Source: Platycnemis pennipes
Taxonomy: Eukaryota; Arthropoda; Insecta; Odonata; Platycnemididae
Assembly: GCA_933228895.1 (NCBI GenBank)
Contig: OW121852.1
Coordinates: 55,532,872-55,596,871, forward strand
Direction: 5' to 3'
Length of the DNA stretch: 64,000 bases
The notes under the pieces were generated by a model. That model was not told the origin of the DNA. It made no database searches and saw nothing but the letters and a program-made list of their open reading frames with translations. This document shows, piece by piece, positions 1-13,080 of the stretch. Made by a program: the position numbers and the translations under genes. Numbering within the stretch: position 1 is the first letter of the stretch; the number at the start of each line of letters is the position of its first letter.

Positions 1-548
1 AACGACTATTCCTTCGACTATTTCCTACTCCATTCCCTCACATTCCCTTCATCTCCCCACCCCATCTAAAGTATTTGTAATTTTCGTCCCTATTGCTCGC
101 TTACCTATTATCCGTAAAAACAACTGAAATTTGACGGTACTTCATAGATGGCTCCACCAACCTGCTAAGCCTATTTATTTCCATGACGTACTTTCCTTGC
201 CATTCTTTTGTCTCCCCTTCTTTCTAGTTCACCAAACTCATCTGAAAACGACCCCATCCTGTTCTTTTCTAATTCATGTCCAGTTTTCATGCACATGAAA
301 CCCCATTGGTTCCGAGAACTCTCCACTATGAAACTTAAGGCAATACAGAGGCCAACGGAAGTCCAATGGAATATAAAGAAAATTATGCACTGCTGTTTTC
401 AAAGAAAGTAGCCACCACTGTAACAGTGACAGTTACTGCGTATCCCAAAATTCGATAAGCTCACGCAATCCACGTATCGGCCAGCGATCGTAGTTCTAAG
501 GAGGTGCAGCAGCCTCCGCAGCGACCGCCTAGACCAATTTTCTACACT
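1..548. other. AT-rich stretch without a recognised feature
   Basis: Only short open frames in ordinary AT-rich sequence. A 67-residue frame at 208-411 has no recognisable motif. I see no repeat or RNA signature here. Confidence 0.5.
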
Positions 549-1130
549 TCACGTGGGGGCGGGCGGAACGAATTGATGCCAATTGTCCACGGATCGAAGA
601 GATCGAAGATTTTTCCCCCCTAGTATCGGCATCGGCGCAACACAATATAACTGTCTCCGATGGATGCAGAGCAGGGTGGGGGAAAGGGTGCCGGGACGTA
701 GGCTGGCGAACGAAGGGGATATTGTGTCATTCGGGTTAAAGTAAAGGGGGCAAGAGGGAGGGCTCGGGGCGGTCCGGGAGTCGGCAGGAAGCAGGAAGTG
801 AGCATGACCGAGCAGGAGGCGGCTAGACGGGTCCGCGAAGACGCCAAGACAACGGCAGAGGAATGCACGGCGGTCTTCGTTTCTTTCCCCAACCTTACCG
901 TTTCGTTCCACACCCATGCTGGGCTGTTATACCAGGAAGAGAGAAGGAGAGAGAGAAAGAGGTAAGATTCCGGTCGACCCGTGAATCTCGAGCACGCTTC
1001 CAGGTTTGGGACCACGCCTCCTCCCACGCAGTCAGGTCACCACCCCCGCCTTTTGTTTTACCAGTCCTCCCTGGGTCTTCCTCCCGAGTTTATGAAGTCA
1101 ATGAGGCCCGCTCGCTCGAAAGTTGAGCAG
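549..1130. other. GC/CpG-rich block
   Basis: The sequence is clearly richer in G, C and CpG than its flanks, with runs such as gggggcgggcgg near 555 and a purine run (gagagaaggagagagagaaag) near 940-960. Overlapping open frames on both strands (up to 135 residues) are expected in GC-rich DNA. None shows a known domain, and they contradict one another, so I do not call a gene. It could be a CpG island or promoter-proximal region, or an old GC-rich repeat. Confidence 0.45.
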
Positions 1131-3039
1131 CAGCGAGAAAGAAAGCGCGTGTTCGGTGGAATGGTGATGACTCGGAGCAGGAAAATAACAAAGCGTAAGA
1201 GTGATTTCAGTTTTTTTATGGATATTCCAATGGCTGAGGAAAATATGCACAGCCATATTAAAACGACTTCACATTTCCTCGGATGTGACGAAGAGAATCG
1301 AACCGGATCCTTTCGGTAAGCTTATAGCCGCCATATCTACTAGCCAGTACGATACTCGGAAACTCATCTCATTCTCTCAATCTTAATCAAGGACTAAATC
1401 AATAAAAGGGATCATAAATCGATCGTAGTGACATTGAATCGACCAGATAACGAATTAACAGCGTGCGAGTAATGATGAGAAAAATTAAAAGATTTTAGTA
1501 CTTAAAAAACACATATCTACTTCATTTTAATAGATATTAATAATGGGAGCATTCGGAATTAAAAGGATGCAATGCCGAAAGGAAAAAGTGATTTAAACCC
1601 ACAAGTCTAATACACAATTCGATGAAGACCGAAATAAATATTTTTATCTTGAAACCAAGACTCGTTACTGGCAACGGCCAAAACGCGACCTTTGTCAAAC
1701 GGTCAATAAAATACTCAAACTTTTCATTTTTCCGACGGAAAAGTTTTATAGTAGGGTTAAAAGCTAATGTATCAAATAAAAAATCCACTAACCCCAATGA
1801 TAAAATTAATTGAGGCACTGAGTAAGAACATGAAAAGCGCAAATAAAGCTATAAAATATGTTCAGGCAAATGAAGCCAAAGATGAAGAGCCATGATACTT
1901 ACCAATAGAGTCACTGAAAAATTAACACACAATACATGTCGAACATACCTATACTATGACGCATCCTAACGTTGAGCCATATACGGCGGCGAATTAAAGA
2001 ATGGACCTTGAATTTCCTTCTAACAAGGCAGGGGGAGAGGACACCGACGCACTCAACGCCTGCTTTCATTCCTCCGATTCTGAGTTTGGATAATGAAATA
2101 AATTATTGAAAGAATTATGAAAGCAATAAAATTAACTATCCCAAAGAGATCAATCGATAGCCGTTAAAATCACAGTCAGTGAGCGTCCAATTTCATCTTT
2201 CACTTTCACTCCCAAAAGATGTTAAGAGAATAACTTACAACCCAGTCTTACACCTAGTATTTGTTTAACAAATATTGCATATACCGCAAATCTCTAAAAG
2301 TTCTGCCCCAACGCAGGTGAAATAACGAATTGTTAAAGATCAACTGTGTTTATGTTGTTCATCAATCAATTAACAACCTGGAACCCCTCGGGAACCTACA
2401 CCCTATAACAAAATGCCGATTAATTCATTGATCATTTATACAATCCAATATGTGACACGGATAAATATTTCTACGGCATAATTGCAAACACAGTACGATA
2501 AAAAGATTCAACTAATGATTGACCTCGAAAACGAACACAATTACACTGTTTCAAGCATCTGGCGGTTACATACACCCACTCTAAATAAATAGGTGAAATG
2601 CTAAAGGCGTTGAATATCATATTCATAAAAATAAAATTTGTTCCGACCTAGAAAAAAAGCATGGGAGTTTTCAAATACTTCTTACCAATGTATGTACAAG
2701 TCCCAAAAATACCATTCAAATGTTGATAATCCACATTTTATAATCAAGAATAACTGAGATCGAAGTTAAAGGAAAGATAGGATAGAGAGTATAGATGTTA
2801 CTTGTTTTCCTAGGCACGCAAGGACTGAACAACACTTTATTCAAGTAAATAACTGGTATGTAGGTAATTGCAAAATTTTTATTAGATTTATGCAGTGTCT
2901 ATCCTATGGATAATTCGTTATTAGATACTGTACTGCACTTAATGCAGCTTTATTTGCCACGTGATATGATTTACTTGATCCAATAGTACAATCAGTAATG
3001 CAATTACGAACAAATGTTGCTTATTTGACAGCGATGTAT
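1131..3039. other. AT-rich stretch without a recognised feature
   Basis: Apart from short chance open frames (for example about 100 residues on the minus strand at 1537-1842, low complexity, no motif), I see no gene, RNA or repeat. Confidence 0.45.
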
Positions 3040-3044
3040 GGGGT

Positions 3045-3146
3045 TACTCCCTGCCACACACCCCTGCGGTTGGCTAGTAAATGTAAGTATATAATGTAAG
3101 TAATATAAATAAGAATCTACGATGTAAGCATCTACATCTACTAGCG
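3045..3146 (+). repeat. Degenerate LINE-1w 3' tail relic
   Basis: The stretch ctccctgccacacacccc followed by tgcggttggct (3046-3075) matches the conserved 3' UTR hairpin of the LINE family seen at 15.2, 27.1 and 48.1 kb. It is followed after an insertion or decay by catctacatctac (3132-3145), the family's terminal repeat. No coding part remains. Orientation is plus because the CCCTGCCACACAC half precedes the TCTACA repeats. Confidence 0.5.
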
Positions 3147-3223
3147 GAAATGAAATTCCACTATTCCAACGAAGTGATTCTCTCGAAAATCCGACGATTT
3201 TCGCGCAGGAAAAGTATAATAGT

Positions 3224-4050
3224 GTGGTTCGTTACATTATTTTTATTGTGCGAGCAAAACGAGCAAGAAGTCGGTCTGGGGTTGATAAGCGGTACGTCGT
3301 GAAGCAAGGACAGAGGATAGCCAGCACCCAAGTCAGGGCTTTCCGAACGGAGCTGACCCGGACGGAAATAGGGGGCGGGGCGACCTTTGGGGCCCTCAGA
3401 GGCAGCAGGGGCGGCGGGAGGACGTTTTAACTGTAATCAAACCGAGCGAAAGAAGCCTCAAACAAGAAGGAAGGGAGGAGGCAGGGGAGGTTTCCGTCGC
3501 TCGGCATGCAAATGCGACGCGGGACGGGCAGGAAAATGAGGAAGGGGATCACGGTTAGCGGATGGGACCATGACTACGATTAAAGAGAAAGGTTAAAGAG
3601 GGCCAGGAAGACGTAGACAGTGAAAAGGATGGGGGGGTCGAGGAGCATGGTTGGACCCTGCGAAGCATAAGGGCATGCAGACGAGACGACATTTGCCGCG
3701 CATAAATTTTTCATCGATCGGACGGGGGCGGATAGGACGTGAGGGAATGCGGAGCGGGCTCTTGAGCGGTCGAAGGCCTTCTCCCCGCCCACCCCGCGCA
3801 AACGATTGCATTCTAAAGGATTTCGGAACGCGTGGAGAAATATAGGAGGCTCTCCAGACGAGAGGAGCGGACGAGGCGCTTTCCCCCGTCGGGCATCGCA
3901 CTGACCTACCAGGCCTACCAGGAGTTCACGTCCCAAGAGGGGGAGGATGTTACGGATCGTCTGAGTCTCCGGCTGAGTTCCAGAATTTTTCCCGAACCCT
4001 ATTGGCGGATTCCAGGCCTTCGAGGCTTTCTCGAGCCTACTCATGAGTGG
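3224..4050. other. GC/CpG-rich block
   Basis: CpG-rich sequence (gggggcggggcg near 3370; tcgatcggacgggggcgg near 3713) with purine-rich plus-strand runs at about 3440-3640. Overlapping open frames of 95-154 residues occur on both strands, with no recognisable domain. No splice-consistent gene model is apparent, so it is reported as a compositional feature only. Confidence 0.45.
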
Positions 4051-4617
4051 TTAACCACAGTACCAAATTCGCTCAAGTACCATGAGCAATTGTTTCCCAA
4101 AACCGCGAGGGATAACTAGAGGTAGAGCGTCATACATACTTTATGAATAAACAGCCATTTCCCCAAATTTTCAGGGTCAATACTTTTGGTTCTTAAAGCC
4201 GTTTAACACGGTTATTGAAACTGGGAAAGTTGGTGTCACTTCCGTTAAAGCAGTCGTCCGCGAAAGTCCGTGATGCAGTAAATTTCGTGGACGCTTACTT
4301 GTCAGCTTTACAATTGATTTCTTTTCTCGGTGCAATCGTCGGCTCTGTATTTCAGAGACAAAATACAATCTAGCGGCAGTACCGTCGATATATCGTATAA
4401 CGTCAAGATATGTTCAGTAGCAATTCATTTTACGTGAAATATGCACTAGATTACCACCACTTTAAAATAAGTTTTAAACCATATTCTAAACAAAATAGTG
4501 TACACCCTATTCCCAGGTACTTAATCCACATTTTGCACAGCGAACACATGAAATTAATCGCCCAGCTCATGATTATTGCACTTAATGCACCACCGAAAGA
4601 TTTAAATGCGAACCAAA

Positions 4618-4796
4618 ACTGAAGTAATAAACGTAAAATTTTCCACTAAATAAAAGTTTTTACTTCGACCCGGGTTTCAATGCTGATGCATCATCGTCAA
4701 GTGATGACCTGACCTGACGATGATGTATCAACATTGAAACCCAGGTCGAAGTAAAAACTTTTATCCTGTGGAAAACTGCACGTGTATTACTTCAGT
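4618..4796. mobile_element. Palindromic hairpin MITE, 179 bp
   Basis: The left arm begins actgaagtaata (4618), runs through ttttccac and ataaaagtttttacttcg, and continues to gatgcatcatcgtca. The right arm (about 4712-4796) is its reverse complement and ends tattacttcagt. Almost the whole element folds back, leaving only about 10-20 unpaired central bases. ACCAA occurs just outside both ends (4612-4616 and 4797-4801), a possible 5-bp target duplication although one extra A lies inside the left copy. It has no coding capacity. The superfamily cannot be assigned with confidence. Confidence 0.75.
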
Positions 4797-5598
4797 ACCA
4801 ACAAATTCCACTCGATTTCGCGAGAATCCTCGGATTTTACTTATATCATTACAAACGTCGCCACCTATTCAATCGCTATAATTCCTGTGGAAGCTCGTTG
4901 CCGCTTCATCTGCACTATCTACTCAGAAAAAAGTGAAAATTGCGTGAATACAAGTATCAGAAAATAACATGTTTTTCGCAGTCGTCCACGCGGAGGCGTT
5001 GTCTCTCCTCGTAAGTTGTCGCTTTGCACAGCGCAACATTTCTTGCCCAAGTGTTCTCGTAGCAGCCTGCGAAGTTTCAAAGACCGCGTAAAAAGGCCTT
5101 TACATATGCAAGCCAGAGAAAAATGTCACTGCAAATAAGAAATAATATAGAATAATAAGAATTCGGAGATGTGATTTAAACGTCTCTTGAGCGGTGGATT
5201 CATTTGAACGTGGATTACCTGGTGTGAAAGCTGGTTTTCTCGTCGCCCTTAACGCTCCATCACTGTCCGCCAATTCAAATTAACATTCGATTCATAATTG
5301 CACCATTTGTCTCACCAGTGGAAATTAAGGCTTAGTTTTCAGCGCACAAAGTCTCGTAGGTAAGATAGGTCACGACAGAAATTGGCGACTTAACTGTCGT
5401 ACTTAACCCTTAAACATGAAACTCAAAACTTTGAAAAATCTCAATCTTCATTAGCACGCACGGTAAGAGGCCGTTAGCATCACACGCTATTGTGGATGAG
5501 AGGGACGACAAAAGATAATTTTCCTAAGCCTCTTCTAACATTCATCTCGTTCGCTTCACCAAAGGGCTATTAACAGCAGAATAAGATCACCATACGTA

Positions 5599-8438
5599 CA
5601 GTCATTTGCAAAAGTCTGAGGGCAACCTCCTCCGCGCCACTAGCGGCCAAGCTTTGAATCCACAAGTTTTTCCCGTTTTTAATACTAGCAATATATTCTC
5701 TATTGCACACCAAGCATCCTTTTTTCCTTCTGTTTTCTCTTGTATATCCAAGTTTGCCACTGTTTAGTACAGTGACATTGTTTAGTAGGTAGTAGTTTAG
5801 TAACTACCGTATAGTTTTTCCACGTATTTCATCCACCTTTGTTAATTCTCTTCGAGTTCAATCCGGAATTTACCAACTTAAATTAAAAACTCGGTACTGT
5901 CTTCCTTTCCTTGATATCGGGAATAATACATACTTAAAATGGTACTTTTTCTCTGGCATATCATCCCATTGATCTTCTCAAATTGAGCTCCCACATCCTT
6001 TGTTTCACTCATTAGGCTTCTCTCATAAGTTCATATCCTCATATCGTCGAATGATGTTAACAATAGTGCTCAGCAATTTATACTTTCCTTATTTCTATCA
6101 ATCATTTCTACCGAGAAGTCTGATGTAGAGCACAGGAGTCATAAAAAGGAAAAAAGCAGCTCCAATAAAACCAACTCCAGCTGTGTCAAGAGAATTCATT
6201 CAGTCTCTTTACGTTCCATTCTGTTAATATTCTCCCTCATTTGCATGACGAATACCATGTCTAAGAACCTACCTGCTATTCCCATCAGACTTCGTTTCCC
6301 GTCAGCTCTATTGTTTCAATTACGCCCCCTATAGTTTTAAAATTATCACATGTCAATTTCTACTCAATCTTATTTTATCTTACTGTAACATATTTGCCAA
6401 AATTAACACGAAATCTTATTAAATTATTCCTTTTTCGTGTAATTATCTATTTTCGATTTCATCTCACGTTACTGCAATAACCTTAGTTGGAATATTATCA
6501 ATTCTCAAACTATATCCTGATATTTTTCCGTCAAATACCTCACTAAGAACTTGCTCTACGCTCGACGTAATTAGCTTTTTCTATGCCATGCTTGTAAGAA
6601 TTTTATCGTGATGGTGCAGTTATTCCGTTCCTAAATTCACCTAGACCCAATTTCTATATAAAGTTTAAATAACACTTTATCCTGGCCTATTTTGAAGCAC
6701 CACGGAATTTATTCCTTTATTTTCACAGGAGATAAATTTTCTCCTAATTGCATTGTTCCTCTGAAGACAACAAAGAATTTTAAAATACGCGAAAATGACC
6801 ATTTTAATTACATTTTCGTTAGATGATTGAAATTAATATTAGCAACGTCAAAGATTTAATGGAACCGTTTTATGCGTGAGGACAAAGAGACATAATATTC
6901 CAGGAGAACTGGATTAAGAGCGAGTAAATATGCTTTTCATGACTAAAATGTAAACATTTAAAAAAATTTCCTTGAGGAAATTGTTCAAATGGCTATTTTA
7001 CTTATTGACTACAAATTATAACAATCAGCAGGGTGTTTTTCCATCACAAGCTCGATTTTCCTCGGCATTAGTACGCTCGAATTCAACAATGATCGGTGAG
7101 TCGATGACGTGGTTAAACTAAAGCCATCCGAAAAACAATAGCAAAAAATTGAAGCACAAAATAACTTAAAACATGCTATGGGAGTCCAAACGACACATTA
7201 TTAACATAAAAACCATCTCACAAGCGTCATTGGCTCCTACAGAGATGGTTTCACTACGAATGTTTAAGCACGAACGCGTTAAATGAAAATAAAACGCATA
7301 AAATGCATTGCATCAACAAGTAGTTCTACAATTTCATAACTATTGTGTATTTATTTCATCGTCAGGAACAACAATACTTAAATAAACTTTACCTTGATAT
7401 CTGTGAATAATGGAATGGCGGTCCAGTCCCAAGGAATATATAGGTATGGCATATATCCTATTTAGTTAAATTTGTGGAGGAGTACTCCCTAAATGATTAG
7501 TGAAAACGTTTTAGTGTAGTGATAATGAGGATTGATAGAAGAATACGCTGCGCGCTGCTGGTGAAATAGCCGAATACGATAATACCTGGCATCTAGTGTT
7601 GGTGGTGGCTCCTGATTAAAGCAAGACTCATCGGAAGATAAATGACTGAAAAATGTCCATAAATACTTCGGACCTCAGATTTATTTGTAATCGTATTTTA
7701 TATGAGAGTGGTTTCTTTAATAAATACTATGAACCTCATGTATTCAAATGATCATTTAACCTACCACGAATACGTGTTATTTTATATTGGTGAACTGATA
7801 GGACTGAAACAAATTAATAGCGCGAGCTGTTTTGGATAGTGAAATGGAATCCACGTAGCGGGTAAGATCTCTTTTTTGTGTAGCAGTGACATTACTTAAT
7901 TATTCATGCAATTGAGCATAAATTACGCAATGAATGCGTCTGCCTTGCAATGAATGCCTTGACCAGGCCAAGTAACTTTCAACGACGGCTTATGTTCTTA
8001 CTGCGTACGCTCGGAATTTCATTGTGTAAGCTTTCCGTAGAAACTTTATCACATGAAAAAGAGAAATGGACTGAAAATAAACTATTATGTGAGAGAAATG
8101 AATCTTATAAGGTGATATGGCATGACACTTTGCGCCAATATCACAGGCATAATCAGAGTATTAAGCAATTACACGCATTTGTCGAGATTTATTTTTCATA
8201 ATAAAAGTGGTTGGACCCTTTTTACAGCGCAACCTTGAGCTTATGCGCCATCATTCGTAACCCATCATATTTTTTAGGGCCCTGGCATTAAAATCCGCCA
8301 TTTTTACATATCGTGTATTACCGTTACCTTAGCACAAATTTTCTCTACCACACAGTCAGTGCCAACATAGTTTGTGGATTGAAATCTTGGTCGCTATTGA
8401 CGGGGCGGAGGTTGCCCACAGACTTGAGCAAATGACTG
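5599..8438. mobile_element. Tc1/mariner-like element or pair of ends flanked by TA
   Basis: The left end starts TA|CAGTCATTTGCAAAAG at 5597-5599. The right end, read on the minus strand from 8440, starts TA|CAGTCATTTGCTCAAG. The two ends match over about 67 bp (5599-5665 and 8372-8438), including the phrases GGGCAACCTCC and AATCCACAA, with roughly 80% identity by eye. CAGT starts, internal GCAAAAGTCTGAGG and TA flanks are typical of Tc1-like terminal inverted repeats. At 2.84 kb it is longer than a usual Tc1 element (about 1.3-1.8 kb), and I find no transposase remnant or DDE motif inside. It is either a non-autonomous or insertion-swollen element, or two independent end fragments in opposite orientation. 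A hairpin (aaccatctc/gagatggtt) lies inside at 7210-7251. Confidence 0.5.
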
Positions 8439-8440
8439 TA

Positions 8441-9196
8441 CGTCAGTGGAGTGCTTAATAATCAGGTGAATATGCCGGGTATCATACACGAATAAAAAAA
8501 ATGGCAACAAAAACTTCCAAACCTAAATATATGCTTCCACTGCTTTCGTTGGCATTAGTCAAATATAATCAATTTTTTCCAGCTGAATTTCCCATAGAAT
8601 AAATACTTCAGCCAACATCCAATATATAATACAAAAGAGATAGTGTGATGGGAAGTATTTAATCATAAAATCAGTTTTCTCTTTCCTTTATTACAGAAGA
8701 AGTCGCAGCAAAAAGCAAATATTCTTTACGAATTCAACGGCGAAAAAATATGCTCCTCGCAAAGGTAAATAAGAACAGATGATGCTCGTGTTCCCAAATA
8801 AACTCTGAATATAAATAACGAATAATGAAACGTAGTGAGATAATTACTCACGACTGCGCAACAATGTGAAACAAATAACTAACTACTAATCAGCTAATGT
8901 GGTGAGGAGCGCAGTAGGCAGATGGGGAACACACATTTTTAGCCCCGGGTAGGGATACTGTGTTTGTCCTAGGGCTGACAGCTTACGATAGGAGGTGGCG
9001 ATTAAAATCAAGACGAAGTGGTTTCACTGTGTTACAAGGTTTCGCTGTGTCTGTCTCTTGTGACTCTACTAAGCCTTCCTGACCTTAGATTATTTCATGC
9101 ACAATCTTGAAATGCATGAGGCATGTAATCATAATATGCTATTCTAATCTGCTCGAGTTCAATAGTCACTTGATTGTTCCACTATAAGCTATTGAA
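8441..9196. other. AT-rich stretch; weak SINE-like phrase
   Basis: No gene is seen. The phrase gtgtttgtcctaggg at 8962-8976 resembles the tail of the SINE at 18.8 kb (gtgtttgtcttagg), but no tRNA-like head could be confirmed next to it. Confidence 0.3.
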
Positions 9197-9270
9197 GAAA
9201 TGGCTTGGTAGACCAGTAGGTAGAGAACTGCGCACTAAAAGGAGGTCCCAGTTTTGAATACGTAAGATAC
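9197..9270 (+). repeat. tRNA-derived SINE fragment (degenerate)
   Basis: The sequence ggtagaccagtaggtagag (9207-9225) resembles a pol III A-box region, and cagttttgaatacg (9249-9262) a decayed B box at roughly tRNA spacing. Cloverleaf pairing is poor, so this is a SINE or tRNA relic, not a functional tRNA gene. Confidence 0.4.
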
Positions 9271-12200
9271 CTTTAGACACGTTCAGCTAAATTCAAGCTG
9301 AGTGATATTTAAAGCACCAAATCTTTCCCGGAAACAACAAGCGGCACAGGGCGAGTAACTGGTTCCCTTATTCTGATCTGAATTTCAAATTCCGTTAGGC
9401 TCGAACTATTTAGCGAGTTTTACCCACACCAACCAGACGGAACTTCACGGTATTATCTATGAAGCGCTCTACGTAAACGTGCACACGTAACAAATTACGT
9501 GCATGGATTCGGTCATTATTACAATAAATACCTCTCAGGCTTCCATTTTAAAGAGTTTTTTAATTCCTATTACGTTATCTCATTGGATAAATCCACCTGC
9601 AAATGAAGAGAGATAATTTTGTACCCACGAGTATGTTTAAGTCGGTACATATGAGACTAAGAACTGTTTTATTACTACGATTTTAAAGCAATAAATTGAT
9701 AGCCCTACTTTCGTTTTCAAAAATTAATAATTTAAGTTACCCTAATAATACAGTTCTGTAACACCTGCACAAGATTTTCTTCTAGGTTTAGTCCGCCAAA
9801 TAATAACAGAATGAAGTTCTTTCGGACCAGAAGATTTAGTAAGAGGAGAAAAACATCAGCAGCATCACGCAGAACTGAAACACTGTACTGGACGAATGAG
9901 TGAGATAAATCCCACTTCATCCCGGATCGAAATGTTTTGCAGGAGAGCACTGAAAAAGTAACTAACACTTGCATTCCGCTTGTACGTAATCGCATCACAA
10001 AATAAAACCGAAATCTCCGATTTAAATGTGAGCATAAGTCCAGGCCGGTCTGCCAATAATCGGATCAGGCCGGACACCAGCTTCACAAAAAACCTTGATG
10101 ATGGAAGCATTTAAAAAAAAAGATAAAATGGTAAAAACTCGACCATTGTAGCGCCCGAATGGTAAAGAGAGATAAGGGCCTTTTCATTTCCTCTTTTCAA
10201 AGGCAAATAGTGGGAGGGGTGACAGGAGGGTACCATAAGGGAGGAAGATGATGGGAGAACAAGAGAACCGACCAAGTAGGAGCACCATGAATGTCTGTCT
10301 CACACAAGAGACAAGCTCGATAATGTCAGTAACGGGATCGCTGGCCGGATCACGGGATTAGGGGTCAGGTTAATGGGCGGAATATACTTTTACCCTGACA
10401 TTCATTCTATATTCAGAGTTCCGCTCTCGATCGTGTAATCCATTAAATTCGAATGTGATAAGGGGTGTTAAGAAATATTAAATAAAATTAATTTATATCA
10501 GATTATCTTAGAGAAACGTATCACGACGGGGGCCTGCCATTGACACCCGTGGGCTAACTTATAGTTCACCACTGCTGATGAAGGACGCAGAATGACGATC
10601 TTATAAAGTGTTCAGCGTTATTAATCCAAAACGTTACCAATAATTGGGTATAGTTGCTATATTCACGAAATAATATTCACTAAAGAAGTCTATAACTGGG
10701 GTCATAAAAGATTACTATTCAAATTAAAGCCACAGACAAATTTGAGCTCTGGTTTTGAATAATGAAGTAAAATTATTTGGCCTGATTTTGGCCTATGTAA
10801 ACATTTTTAATGTAATGAAAAATACGCAGTTAAGCGGAGATATTTAAATATAATTGTCCCTTTCTTCAAAATAAACACACGATAGAAATTAAAAATGCCG
10901 GGTAATGGAAGGATTCTGGGGTCAACAAAAGAGAATAATTAACCTTGGATTCACTATGGTGCTCATTCCAAATGCAGCATTTGAATTTCTCCCTTTCCTC
11001 TTTCGTCTCGCACCCACCGCTGGTACTTCCCATGATGCCTTGCAGATGGCTTACTTGATAAACACGCAGATTAAATTCCACTCTCCCTTGAGTTTGAGTC
11101 GAAGCGATGACATTTAGGATGGGTATCACACCCCCTTCTCTTCCACTACATCTTCCCACAAAGAATAATAATTTCCACGGATCCTTTCCGAGTGGAGCTA
11201 TTCATTTCAGACTTACAATAACACATCCTGGGGTCACAAATTCCATTGACCTTTCCATATCCTCCCGGTCGAATTTCCTTTTTTCAATTGAGAATTTTGG
11301 TGAGGGGGAACACTATGCAGAGGAAATTTGATATTCCAATGACCTTTGACTAGCTCAGGTGTCATTATGATGCAATACCGTTGCTGCCTCACAATAATTT
11401 ATTAAAAACCACATGACAACAATTTCACTTAACTAAACCACCACATGTCCTCAAAATAGCTATTCGGAAGCGTTGCTGTATGTCATCCGCATAATTTTAG
11501 GACATAACGAAAACAATGTAAAATTTCTGCAATATTTTCAAGAAAACTTGCCGGATTTCCAGGGTCTAAATATTTATTAAACAAGTCAAAAACGACTAAC
11601 TACATCATAATTTAAATCCCAGATTTTCTTCTTTTCAAAACATCATGAATTTGTTTAAACATCTTACATGAATTATATTAAAATCAATATCTTTGTGCAT
11701 CTGAGAAAATTAATAACATAGTAAAACTTACGCAAGAAACTCAAACAGGATCAATCAGCAATAACAACCATTAAGAGCAAATGGAATTACGTATTTCTTG
11801 ATGTCCTAATACATCCCTAGAGATTATAAAGTCTCAATGTAATCTTCTGCAAAAAGTGCGATGAATTTACTCGTATCCGCAAATCAAGGCCATGGGGAAA
11901 AATGTAAACGTAAGCATGCTTATGAACGAGTTGTAGGCCGTTAGGGGAGCATTACGCCCTTAGCTAAATTACCCTAAATTGCAGGGGAATTCCGAGAGCT
12001 ACAGAAATCATGTGAAATTCACGACCAGACGTTGGATTCAAATCGTTGAAAGAGGATTGAATCGGCACAATTCCAATACCGACTGCCAAATTCCCTACAA
12101 TAGCTTTCAAATAACAGTTCAAGATAGACATTCGCAGTAAGTTGGATCGGGACTGTTGCCTTATTGGAAGTGGATAGCAAATCTTATTCTAATCTGAATG

Positions 12201-13080
12201 GATACGTTACGGTTCCAACAATCGCGTCAATTTCCAACAGACTCAGTAATCAAATGACTATGAGCGCAGACAAATATGAAGCAACTCCATACTGCCATCG
12301 ATTCAACACGACAATCCACATCCATTAAGTAAGGCATTTTCTGAAAAGAGATTCACTGTAACCGGGTTTTATTCCATCGTATCTTATCGCAATTGATTTA
12401 GATGTAGCGTAACATTTATGAGAGAGAGAATGAGGGATAGCGATAGGCATAAAATTAACGGTTCAATTCATTCAAAACGTTCACGAGGCACAAAGAGCAA
12501 AGTTTGGAAAAAATAGAACCATCATTCCACTACTTTGACACCAGGATGGAGGTTATTTACCAGAGTCCGAAAAAAAAGTAGCTCGGATAAATGTGAAGTC
12601 ATTGCATTCGGTCTCTTCTTCAGTTCCCACTCATGACATATTCCAGAGAGATTATCATCTTCGTGGATAGTGTACTCTCTTCCGGCGTTACGAATGAGAG
12701 GTTCTTATGAAGAACAGACGCACCAGCAATACGCCCGATGATGAACGAAGAGAAGGGATGAGATGCCGCAGCTAAAATTATACTTCACTGCCACCCTTTC
12801 CGTCGTAAGGTCGCTTGGCCACCGACAAAAACAATCCTTATTACACCAGTGTATATAAGGATGACGAGCCGTAATAAAAGTCAACGCACACTTTGTACGA
12901 AATGACCCGTAGGAAAAATAATAATAAATTAAACAAACTGGATTTGCACGAGTCAGCACCTATATAATCAAAATCAGAGGTTATTCACTGCACCATACGG
13001 CATATCGCACATTTATCAGAGAGCTCAGGCGTTCCCCAAGGATTACATTTCAACGGCGCAGGTACAGCGAGAGAAACCGT
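9271..13080. other. AT-rich stretch without a recognised feature
   Basis: Longest open frames are 81-97 residues (for example 10866-11159 minus), none with a recognisable domain. A mildly G-rich patch lies at about 10195-10260. No repeat pair from elsewhere in the window was recognised here. Confidence 0.4.

Noticed and set aside
549..1319. Overlapping 87-135 codon frames on both strands
   Set aside because: They lie in a GC-rich block where long chance frames are expected. They overlap in conflicting registers and contain no recognisable domain.
3580..4119. A 154-codon minus frame and a 95-codon plus frame
   Set aside because: GC-rich chance frames antisense to each other, with no domain or splice context.
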